From: an uncultured Flavobacteriaceae bacterium
GTDB taxonomy: Bacteria > Bacteroidota > Bacteroidia > Flavobacteriales > Flavobacteriaceae
Assembly: GCA_913030895.1 (NCBI GenBank)
Contig: CAJWGK010000013.1
Span: 1 to 32,946, forward strand
Reading direction: 5' to 3'
DNA: 32,946 nt
Under the pieces are notes generated by a model. That model saw only the letters and a list, made by a program, of their open reading frames with translations, had not been told where the DNA came from and made no database searches. Below are positions 24,623-31,562 of this stretch, in pieces. Position 1 is the first letter of the stretch. Every line of letters starts with the position of its first letter. A program made the translations under genes and the position numbers.

Positions 24623-25462
24623 TTAAGACATATTGATATTGTCAATTAATCTAATTTTTCCTAAACGAACAGCGATGAACCCTCGTCCTCTAGTAATTTT
24701 CTCATCGGGTTCAAACTCGACAAGTGTCGAGGGATCTGCAGCGGTAAAATATTCTAATTTTAGTTCCGAGTGCTTATGAAAGAAAGCATGGACTTCGTCT
24801 AAAATACTTTTGTAGATATAATCTTTTGCCAATTTTTTTGCAAGCTGAAGCCCTTGATAAATCTGCGGAGCGATTTTTCTTTCTTCAACTGTCAGTAATG
24901 CGTTTCTTGAACTCATTGCAAGCCCATCCGAAGTCCTTACAATAGGGCAACCGACAATCTCAGTCGATAAACCTAGTAGTTCGTTCAAGTGTGTAATGAT
25001 CTGTAGCTGTTGATAATCTTTTTCCCCAAAATAGGCTCTTGTCGGTGAGAACGTTTTAAGAAAGTATTCGACCACAGTTGCTACCCCCTGGAAGTGACCC
25101 GCCCTGCTTTTTCCTTCCATAACGGTTTCCAAACTGTTGAGATCGTAGTGTTTTGACTCTAAATGTTCACCGTATATCTCTGATGCGTTTGGTGTATATG
25201 CCCATATATTTTCACCAAAATGAGAAATTTTCTCAAGATCCTTTTGAAGTTCACGGGGATAATTCATTAAGTCTTTATCATCATCAAATTGAGTCGGGTT
25301 GATAAAAATGGTAATCAGTACTTTATCATTTTCACTAATGGCTTTTTCAACCAAGGAGAGATGTCCATCATGAAGCGCTCCCATAGTGGGTACCATACCA
25401 AGTGAGTAGGATTTATCCAAAAATCGTTGGGGAAATTCATGGAAAGAATTAAACACTTCCAT
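24623..25462 (-). CDS. panC: pantothenate synthetase (pantoate--beta-alanine ligase)
   Basis: PanC joins pantoate and beta-alanine with ATP to make pantothenate. The 279-residue protein has the class I nucleotidyltransferase motifs: [14 protein letters not shown] with HDGH at 31-34, the pantoate-binding FINPTQF (53-59), [10 protein letters not shown], and the KMSKS-like [13 protein letters not shown] near residue 180. The ATG at 25462 is the natural start. It heads the long minus-strand run and is followed by panD after 17 bp, the usual pathway pairing. The 100-bp divergent gap to the gene at 25563 has no full-consensus promoter pointing this way. Confidence 0.96.
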   Translation of the reverse strand: MEVFNSFHEFPQRFLDKSYSLGMVPTMGALHDGHLSLVEKAISENDKVLITIFINPTQFDDDKDLMNYPRELQKDLEKISHFGENIWAYTPNASEIYGEHLESKHYDLNSLETVMEGKSRAGHFQGVATVVEYFLKTFSPTRAYFGEKDYQQLQIITHLNELLGLSTEIVGCPIVRTSDGLAMSSRNALLTVEERKIAPQIYQGLQLAKKLAKDYIYKSILDEVHAFFHKHSELKLEYFTAADPSTLVEFEPDEKITRGRGFIAVRLGKIRLIDNINMS

Positions 25463-25499
25463 TTGGAAAAAAATTAACAGGCCTAAATATACATAATTC

Positions 25500-25528
25500 T
25501 TGTATTACGTATAATTTTCGTAATTTCG
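25500..25528 (+). promoter_or_regulatory. possible promoter with internal inverted repeat
   Basis: TTG (25500-25502), an 18-bp spacer, then TAATTTCG (25521-25528), one mismatch to TAnnTTTG, 34 bp before the ATG at 25563. A 6-bp inverted repeat, ATTACG (25504-25509) with CGTAAT (25519-25524), lies over the spacer and runs into the -7 box, so a bound protein would block it. Both calls are from pattern only. Confidence 0.35.
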
Positions 25529-25562
25529 CAAAACTTTTAAGCTGAGGATTAATAAATATTTT

Positions 25563-26366
25563 ATGAAAGACAAAAAAGTACTGAACATTTCATCCGAAGT
25601 GGTTCCTTACCTTCCCCAGACTAACCAGGCTGTTAATTCTTTCAAAATACCTAAAAATATAAATGATCATGGCGGCCAAACCCGAATCTTTATGCCTCGC
25701 TATGGCTTGATTAATGAAAGACGTCATCAACTCCATGAAGTAATTCGCTTATCTGGAATGAATTTGGTCATTAATGACGTGGATATGCCTTTGATTATTA
25801 AGGTAGCTTCAATTCCAAAAGAGCGCATGCAGGTCTATTTTATTGACAATGAAGAATACTTCAAAAGACGCGCTATTCTAAGAGACGAAAACCAACAGTT
25901 GTTTGCTGATAATGATGAAAGAATGATTTTCTTCACCAAAGGGGTTATAGAAACAGTAAAAAAATTAAACTGGTCTCCGGACATTATCCATTTACATGGG
26001 TGGTTTACTTGTCTTTTCCCCTTGTATCTAAAAACTTACTACAAGGACGAACCTATTTTTGCAAATAGTAAAATCGTCACCTCTATATATGCTAAAGACT
26101 TTGACGGGGTGCTCTCTGATAATTTCTATGACAAAGTTGCTTTTGACAATGTCCCAACCGACCTTATCAGTCCCTTAAAAAAGGCAAGTTTTGAAAATTT
26201 AATTCAGCTGAGTTTAAATTTTTCAGACGGTTATGTTTTAGCTGACAGCGAAACGCCTAAATCGATACACGATCATTTATCAGATGATCGAATCCCTGGC
26301 TTAAGCTTTGAACAGTCACAAAAAGAAGACGCTTTTGTTAGCTATTATTCCAACAACATTATTTGA
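25563..26366 (+). CDS. truncated glycogen-synthase-like (GT-B N-terminal domain) protein
   Basis: This 267-residue protein resembles the N-terminal half of the GT5 glycogen/starch synthase family: VLNISSEVVPYL (6-17), NDHGGQTRIFMPRYG (34-48), and SPDIIHLHGWFTCLFPLY (138-155, the position of HAHDWH in GlgA). The sugar-nucleotide loop KxGGL of active GlgA is replaced by QTNQAV (19-24). The whole C-terminal GT-B domain, which carries the catalytic acid and ADP-glucose contacts, is absent. The stop is followed only 6 bp later by the next gene, and that gene is not a C-terminal remnant, so this is a stable short form and not a recent frameshift. Activity as glycogen synthase is not expected. I recall short proteins of this kind in other flavobacteria. 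Role unknown, possibly binding or regulatory. Confidence 0.75.
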   Translation: MKDKKVLNISSEVVPYLPQTNQAVNSFKIPKNINDHGGQTRIFMPRYGLINERRHQLHEVIRLSGMNLVINDVDMPLIIKVASIPKERMQVYFIDNEEYFKRRAILRDENQQLFADNDERMIFFTKGVIETVKKLNWSPDIIHLHGWFTCLFPLYLKTYYKDEPIFANSKIVTSIYAKDFDGVLSDNFYDKVAFDNVPTDLISPLKKASFENLIQLSLNFSDGYVLADSETPKSIHDHLSDDRIPGLSFEQSQKEDAFVSYYSNNII

Positions 26367-26372
26367 TGAACA

Positions 26373-28208
26373 ATGAAATTTAGCAGGCTAATAATTCACC
26401 ATTTGGCTGTTTTTGCGATTCTTCTTTTTTCCTGTGATAAAGACTTTCATTCTGTAGGATCTCAGTTACGTATTGATTCCCAACTGACCACTAGTACTTA
26501 TGTTGCCCCTGTATATACCTATCAAAAAAAACTTAACTACTTTCAGACCGATGGCTTGCCACTGGGTCAGTTAGGTAGCATTCAATCGCCTAGCTTTGGT
26601 GTTTCAGAGGCAAGTATCACTTCACAGTTGAGGTATGGCGGTGCTGCCGCTGTTTTTGGCGCCTATACCCAAGAGAGAGAAGATGAGGGGGATGAAGATA
26701 ATCCAGCAGTCATTCAGGAAAATGAGCGGGTAACAGCTGTTTTTTTGGACATTCCTTTTTTTAATAATCGAAATGATACAGACCAAGATGGTGTAATTGA
26801 TTCATTGGATGCAGATCCTGAAGATAGCGAAACCGATACGGACGGGGATGGAATAACTGATATTGAAGAGCGCCGTTCCAATCTAAATCCTTTAAGCGAC
26901 GACAGTGACAATGATGGTATTTTAGACTCAGTTGATCTGGATAGTAGCAGCTATGAGTACGAAAATAGAGTTTATGAGATAGATTCTATTTTTGGAAATA
27001 GAGCAGCTACTTTTAATTTAAAGGTGTACGAGCTTACATATTTTCTCGATGTGTTAGACCCCTATTCAAATTTTGAGAAAAATAAACAATACTTTTCCAA
27101 CACTGATTTATATGAGGCAGGGTTTTTTGGAGCCACATTGTGCGATACGCCCTATAGTTTAAATTTTGAAGAACTTAGGTTCAACTATGAGGAGGATGAT
27201 CCAGATACTGAGGATATCGATGAACGAGAAAAAGTTCAAACGCGCCTTTCTCCTAGAATTAGAGTGCCTTTAGATATTGATTTTTTTCAACAAAAGATTT
27301 TAGATAAAGAAGGTTCTGATGACATGTCTAGTCTCGAAAACTTTATTAGGTTTTTTAGAGGAATTATTATCAAATCGGATAATTTTTCTGATGATCTATA
27401 CATGCTGTTAGACATCAATAATGCAAACATTAAAATAGAATACGAATACGATTCTTTAAATATCAATGACACAGTTGATGATACTTCGGATGATCAAGTT
27501 GAGGTAAAGTCGAAAACCTTTACGCTAAGCTTTAGCGGTGTTCGGTTCAATACACTTTCAAATCAAAATACGAACAGTGAAATTGATAGTGAAATTCAGT
27601 CAGGACAAAATGATATTCCTTCAAAAAAATCTTATTTAAATGGCAACGGCTACTTTTCCACGATCAAATTATTTGACGAAGACAATAATGGGGGTCAATT
27701 GCTAAATAAGCTTCGAGAAAATCAATGGTTGGTTAGTGAGGCAAACCTATATATGTATCTAGACCAAGACCATTACACTGCGTCAGAAAATGAGAATTTA
27801 GTTGATAGATTATACTTGTTCAACTACACAAACGGCGAACCTTTGGTTGACTTTATTCAAGATTACACTGAAGACAATAATATTAGAAATAGGAGTAAGT
27901 ATATTTTCGGTGGCTTTTTAGAATATGACGATCTTAACCAACCTTATCGATATAAGTTTAGGATCACCAGTCATGTTAACAGACTGATAAGAAAAGACTC
28001 TACCAACTTTACAATGGCGCTAGTCCCTGCTAACGGGATAAATTCGATTATAAATAAAAGCGCTGAGACATCAGACCAGGAGGTGATTAAATATCCTTCT
28101 ACTTCAATTCTAAACCCTAAGGGTGTGGTGCTTCTTGGGTCTGACGCTGACCAAGAGCGTTATCCAGACAAGCAAATCGAGCTTGAGATTTATTACACAG
28201 AATATTAG
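26373..28208 (+). CDS. DUF4270-type lipoprotein with type-3 (calcium) repeats
   Basis: This is a 611-residue predicted outer-membrane lipoprotein. The signal ends at a lipobox LFSC with C21. The next residues DKDF partly match the surface-export signal (K followed by acidic residues) known from Bacteroidota lipoproteins. Residues 135-190 hold three DxDxDG-type repeats (DTDQDGVIDSLD, DTDGDGITDIEE, DSDNDGILDSVD) like thrombospondin type 3 calcium-binding repeats. The rest is beta-rich with many acidic residues, and the SILNPKGVVLLG and IELEIYYTEY blocks near the C-terminus fit DUF4270. Function is unknown; surface or adhesion roles are guesses. It is co-directional with the GT-B-like gene, 6 bp apart. 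Proteins of this class are common in Flavobacteriia. Confidence 0.82.
   Translation: MKFSRLIIHHLAVFAILLFSCDKDFHSVGSQLRIDSQLTTSTYVAPVYTYQKKLNYFQTDGLPLGQLGSIQSPSFGVSEASITSQLRYGGAAAVFGAYTQEREDEGDEDNPAVIQENERVTAVFLDIPFFNNRNDTDQDGVIDSLDADPEDSETDTDGDGITDIEERRSNLNPLSDDSDNDGILDSVDLDSSSYEYENRVYEIDSIFGNRAATFNLKVYELTYFLDVLDPYSNFEKNKQYFSNTDLYEAGFFGATLCDTPYSLNFEELRFNYEEDDPDTEDIDEREKVQTRLSPRIRVPLDIDFFQQKILDKEGSDDMSSLENFIRFFRGIIIKSDNFSDDLYMLLDINNANIKIEYEYDSLNINDTVDDTSDDQVEVKSKTFTLSFSGVRFNTLSNQNTNSEIDSEIQSGQNDIPSKKSYLNGNGYFSTIKLFDEDNNGGQLLNKLRENQWLVSEANLYMYLDQDHYTASENENLVDRLYLFNYTNGEPLVDFIQDYTEDNNIRNRSKYIFGGFLEYDDLNQPYRYKFRITSHVNRLIRKDSTNFTMALVPANGINSIINKSAETSDQEVIKYPSTSILNPKGVVLLGSDADQERYPDKQIELEIYYTEY
26775..26942 (+). 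repeat. three calcium-type DxDxDG repeats in the DUF4270 lipoprotein
   Basis: Protein residues 135-190: acidic motifs start at residues 135, 155 and 177, spaced about 20 residues apart. Each has the D-x-D-x-D-G-x-x-D spacing of thrombospondin type 3 or dockerin-like calcium loops. Confidence 0.65.
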
Positions 28209-28286
28209 TGACCTCCATTAAATATATCCCAAATAACCCTACAGGATATGTGTTTCTTATTCTAAATAAACATCAATCATAAGTAA

Positions 28287-28316
28287 ATATTATCACAACA
28301 TTTATATTGATAATAT
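28287..28316. terminator. 9-bp inverted repeat in a convergent gap
   Basis: ATATTATCA (28287-28295) and TGATAATAT (28308-28316) are perfect inverted arms around a 12-nt loop. They lie in the 187-bp gap (28209-28395) between two converging genes. On the plus side the next bases are T-rich (ATTCTTATT). The stem is nearly all A/T, so a bidirectional terminator is possible but unproven. The rest of the gap shows no gene. Confidence 0.35.
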
Positions 28317-28395
28317 ATTCTTATTAATACAAAAAATAATCACTTATAAAGAGTAGGTGCGCTTTGTTTTATTTAATAATAATAGATAAAAGTTA

Positions 28396-29433
28396 TTACC
28401 TTAAGAAATGTAATAGATTTTGTCTAATATATAAAAACAATATACTAGTAAACATCACTGGGATCGCCACAATCCAGTTTTGAGAAATCCCCACAAACGT
28501 TAGTAAAATCAACCACCAAAGTCCAAATAGAATAAGACCTGCTGTCATTTTAATAGAACTGTAAAACACTACATCCTCGAATAAGGACAGGATTTTTTTC
28601 ATAAAATACAAAGGCGGAAGATTGGGAATAGAAATAAGTGCAACCAGGAATTTTATCTTTGATTCACTCTTATAATCTTTTTTTGGGCTCAGATTCATCT
28701 TTGCTATACCTTGCTTTATAACTTTAAAATCCATAGCTGTATTCCTCCGATGGATTAGTTTTTTTCGCTTCAGATAATTATCGTCATTTTCGGGCAACCA
28801 AATGCAATTTTTCATACCTACACGCAATGCCTCCCTTATTTTGTTTATCGCCTCAGGTTTAGTTATCGATTCACTTAAAAATTCTTTTATAAGAATAGGC
28901 TTTCCAAAAACCAAGTTCAGGTCACATAATGGTTTTGAAAGGTGACCATAGTTTATTCCTACAGGAAGAATGTATATTGGAGACTCACTTTCTATTTGCG
29001 CTTCATAAACTAGCCTACTACTTCCTTTGGATAATTGTTGAAGGAAATACTCGTTGTGGTGAGCAGCTTCTGAAAACATCATAATTGATTGCTTTGAGGA
29101 AAGAAGACACCTACATTTACTAAAAATCTCATCATTTTTTTTGAGGTTCGAATAACCATTGCGGATTCGATAAACGGGAAGCATTTTTAGTGCGTCCATA
29201 AACCACTGGAATGGCCCACCAAAAACATCACTTCTGGTAAGGGAAGTTACAGGTTGGGGGATAGCTGAACCAACCAATAGCGGATCGAGAAATGCACCTT
29301 GGTGATTGGGAGAAAATAATACCCCGCCGTCTGTTGGAATGTTTTCAAGTCCAATTATTTTTATTTTTCTAAAGTAACATTTAGATGCAAACAGGACAGT
29401 ATACTTGATAAAGTAGTAAAAGACGTTTTTCAT
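28396..29433 (-). CDS. 1-acyl-glycerol-3-phosphate acyltransferase-like membrane protein
   Basis: This 345-residue enzyme of the PlsC-type superfamily probably transfers an acyl chain to a lipid acceptor at the inner membrane. A short N-terminal hydrophobic stretch precedes the catalytic motif NHQGAFLD (43-50; H44 and D50). The third block, FSEAAHHNEYF (120-130), corresponds to FPEG and reads FSEA here, a mild departure. A C-terminal pair of hydrophobic helices (about 293-340) anchors the protein. The acceptor cannot be read from sequence; lysophosphatidate, an amino-acid lipid or another lysolipid are all possible. The gene is divergent from a long-chain acyl-CoA ligase across 357 bp, which fits a shared fatty-acyl theme. 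Start ATG at 29433. Confidence 0.85.
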   Translation of the reverse strand: MKNVFYYFIKYTVLFASKCYFRKIKIIGLENIPTDGGVLFSPNHQGAFLDPLLVGSAIPQPVTSLTRSDVFGGPFQWFMDALKMLPVYRIRNGYSNLKKNDEIFSKCRCLLSSKQSIMMFSEAAHHNEYFLQQLSKGSSRLVYEAQIESESPIYILPVGINYGHLSKPLCDLNLVFGKPILIKEFLSESITKPEAINKIREALRVGMKNCIWLPENDDNYLKRKKLIHRRNTAMDFKVIKQGIAKMNLSPKKDYKSESKIKFLVALISIPNLPPLYFMKKILSLFEDVVFYSSIKMTAGLILFGLWWLILLTFVGISQNWIVAIPVMFTSILFLYIRQNLLHFLR

Positions 29434-29790
29434 GGTATTACGCTAGAAAGCATTAAAATTTATTTTGAATACATCACCAATATTTCTTAAACGATTGAAA
29501 ATACTCTCCTTAAAATTTCTCTCAATAATATTTGAACTATTTTTTATTTTGGTTTTGCAAGAATAGTTAGCCAAGGGATTATATTAGGATTACTAAATTA
29601 TTGGAATTTTTAGTTTTTTAAACCCAAATAAATAATATTTAATAAATTTAGATAATCCAATAAAGCATTCCCTGTGCTTCATAGTGCTTTTTGAGGTAAT
29701 AAATAACCATTTTAATTTTGATTTACATTAAGCTGTTATTTACTTTCCAGTAGATGATAATTTTAATCAAGATAAAAAAACCAAACATCT
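29434..29790. other. 357-bp AT-rich divergent intergenic region
   Basis: I see no gene here. The region separates the acyltransferase and the acyl-CoA ligase and is the longest gap in the window. It contains the plus-strand promoter at 29690-29720 and a short direct repeat GTGCTT (29674-29679 and 29684-29689) separated by 4 bp just before the -33 element. The rest is AT-rich without clear RNA structure or repeat. No good promoter toward the acyltransferase was found; the nearest candidate (29455-29462, with CAA at 29478) has a one-mismatch box and a short 15-bp spacer. Confidence 0.5.
29690..29720 (+). promoter_or_regulatory. full-consensus Bacteroidota promoter for the acyl-CoA ligase
   Basis: TTTG (29690-29693), exactly 19 bp, then TAATTTTG (29713-29720). 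Both elements match the Bacteroidota consensus (TTTG and TAnnTTTG) without mismatch. Start of transcription is expected near 29727, giving a leader of about 64 nt before the ATG at 29791. Confidence 0.65.
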
Positions 29791-31464
29791 ATGAGTGCAT
29801 CCGAACTTTTCGACTTTAAATTTTACGAATGGGAGCAAAAATTTCGTGACCGCCCACTTTTAAGGCAACCATTTGGTGATCATTGGGAGGTTTATACTTG
29901 GGGTGAAGTAGGACAAATCGCCAGAAAGTTGGCCACAGGTTTAAAATCACTTGGCTTAAGGGAAAACGCCCATATTGGATTGATCTCCAAAAACTGCCGT
30001 GAATGGATTATTGCAGATATCGCTATTATGATGGCGGGATATGTTTCGGTTCCCTTTTTTCCATCTCTCAAAGGAGAAGAATTAAATTTTCTTTTGGATT
30101 TTGGCGACGTGGACCTACTTTTTGTAGGCAAGATCGAAACTTGGGTAGATATTAAAAGCCATATCCCCGATGAGCTACCGATGATTACATTCCCAAACTA
30201 TGCAGGTTGCTCTGTCGTTGATCGAGGAGAAGAATGGTTTGGCTTCATCGATCAATTTAAGCCAATGCAAAACCCCCACATCCCAAAACGTTCCGATCTG
30301 TGGACGATCATTTTTACCTCAGGAACAACTGGAAATCCAAAAGGGGTAAAACTCTCCTATTTGGCTTTAGATGAGACCAAAAATATCACCGAAAATGTCA
30401 ACCCCCTTAAAGTCGATTTTTCAGGCGAAAATGACTTTATTTCCTACCTACCATTAAATCATATTGTTGAACGCGTAGTCGTTGAGCACATATGTCTTCG
30501 TTATGGCGGATCGCTATCATTTGTTGAATCTATTGACAGTTTTGCTAAAAATCTAAAAGATATTCAGCCCCATATTTTCTTTGCTGCCCCAAGAATTTGG
30601 ACCAAATTTCAACTGGGGATTCTTGGAAAAGTTGCTCAAAACAAATTAGATATTCTACTTAAAATCCCCATTATCTCTGGGTTAATAAAAAATAAACTTA
30701 AAAAAGGGCTTGGGCTAAATCGTACAAGATCAACCGTCTCTGGTTCTGCCCCGCTTTCAATCACAACCATCGAGTGGTTTAGAAAAATTGGAATCTACAT
30801 AACCAATGGTTACGGAATGACAGAAAATTCTGCAATCTGTTCTCAAGTTGATGGTCGAGATTTTGAGAAACTGGATTCAGTTGGTAAAGCACAGTATGGT
30901 GCTGAAATCAAAATTGATGCCTCCAATGAAGAGGTATTAATGCGAGGGCCTTATTTGATGGATGGGTATTATAAAAATGATAAACTAACGGCTGAAACAC
31001 TGGTAGACGGATGGCTTCGTACGGGAGACAAGGGGCGCCTTGACGATGATGACTACCTGTACATTACAGGGAGGGTAGCGGATAGCTTTAAGACCTCTAA
31101 GGGAAAATTTATTGAGCCACTAATTTTGGAAAACTATTTTGCAGACATCCAGGAATTGGAGGAAATTTGTATCACTGGCTTGGGGCTTCCCCAACCTATT
31201 GGATTGATTCAGCTTTCCGAAATTGGTAAATCAATTCTAAAGGATGAATTATCGGAAATTTTAGATGCCAAGTTAGCAGATATTAACGCTGATTTAGAAA
31301 ATTACAAGAAAATATCTACGCTTATTATAGTCAAAGACGAGTGGACAGAACAAAATAAAATTTTAGGACCAACTCTAAAAATCAAACGAGGAAATGTCGA
31401 AGAAATGTACTCTTCAAAATATAATTCATGGGAATCAAATAATTCAAAAATTGTTTGGGAATAG
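29791..31464 (+). CDS. long-chain acyl-CoA synthetase (AMP-forming)
   Basis: This 557-residue ANL-superfamily ligase activates fatty acids to acyl-CoA through an acyl-adenylate. The phosphate loop is TSGTTGNPKG (176-185). The adenine/acyl motif NGYGMTEN is at 339-346, and the hinge region DGWLRTGDKG (406-415) is followed by ITGRVADSFKTSKGKFIEP with the conserved arginine and lysines. YLPLNHIVER (219-228) is typical of the long-chain (FadD/AAE15-like) group. The length is slightly below the usual 590-600. It has its own full-consensus promoter and faces away from the acyltransferase. Start ATG at 29791; the stop lies 98 bp before the receptor gene. Confidence 0.93.
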   Translation: MSASELFDFKFYEWEQKFRDRPLLRQPFGDHWEVYTWGEVGQIARKLATGLKSLGLRENAHIGLISKNCREWIIADIAIMMAGYVSVPFFPSLKGEELNFLLDFGDVDLLFVGKIETWVDIKSHIPDELPMITFPNYAGCSVVDRGEEWFGFIDQFKPMQNPHIPKRSDLWTIIFTSGTTGNPKGVKLSYLALDETKNITENVNPLKVDFSGENDFISYLPLNHIVERVVVEHICLRYGGSLSFVESIDSFAKNLKDIQPHIFFAAPRIWTKFQLGILGKVAQNKLDILLKIPIISGLIKNKLKKGLGLNRTRSTVSGSAPLSITTIEWFRKIGIYITNGYGMTENSAICSQVDGRDFEKLDSVGKAQYGAEIKIDASNEEVLMRGPYLMDGYYKNDKLTAETLVDGWLRTGDKGRLDDDDYLYITGRVADSFKTSKGKFIEPLILENYFADIQELEEICITGLGLPQPIGLIQLSEIGKSILKDELSEILDAKLADINADLENYKKISTLIIVKDEWTEQNKILGPTLKIKRGNVEEMYSSKYNSWESNNSKIVWE

Positions 31465-31562
31465 TTGAATTTGTCAAAATCATGTATATTGTGATACTAA
31501 TTGTATTATTTTCGCAAATCTTTGCTAATAATGCATTTTTAACAAAAACTAATAAATTAAAC

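Noticed and set aside
25563-26366. Calling this gene a pseudogene of glgA
   Set aside because: No remnant of the C-terminal domain follows, the next gene starts 6 bp later, and the frame is intact with many conserved-looking positions, so a stable short family is more likely.
26714-26911. Minus-strand ORF over the calcium-repeat region
   Set aside because: Its Ser/Pro/Val-rich sequence is just the reverse complement of the GAT/GAC-rich acidic repeats.
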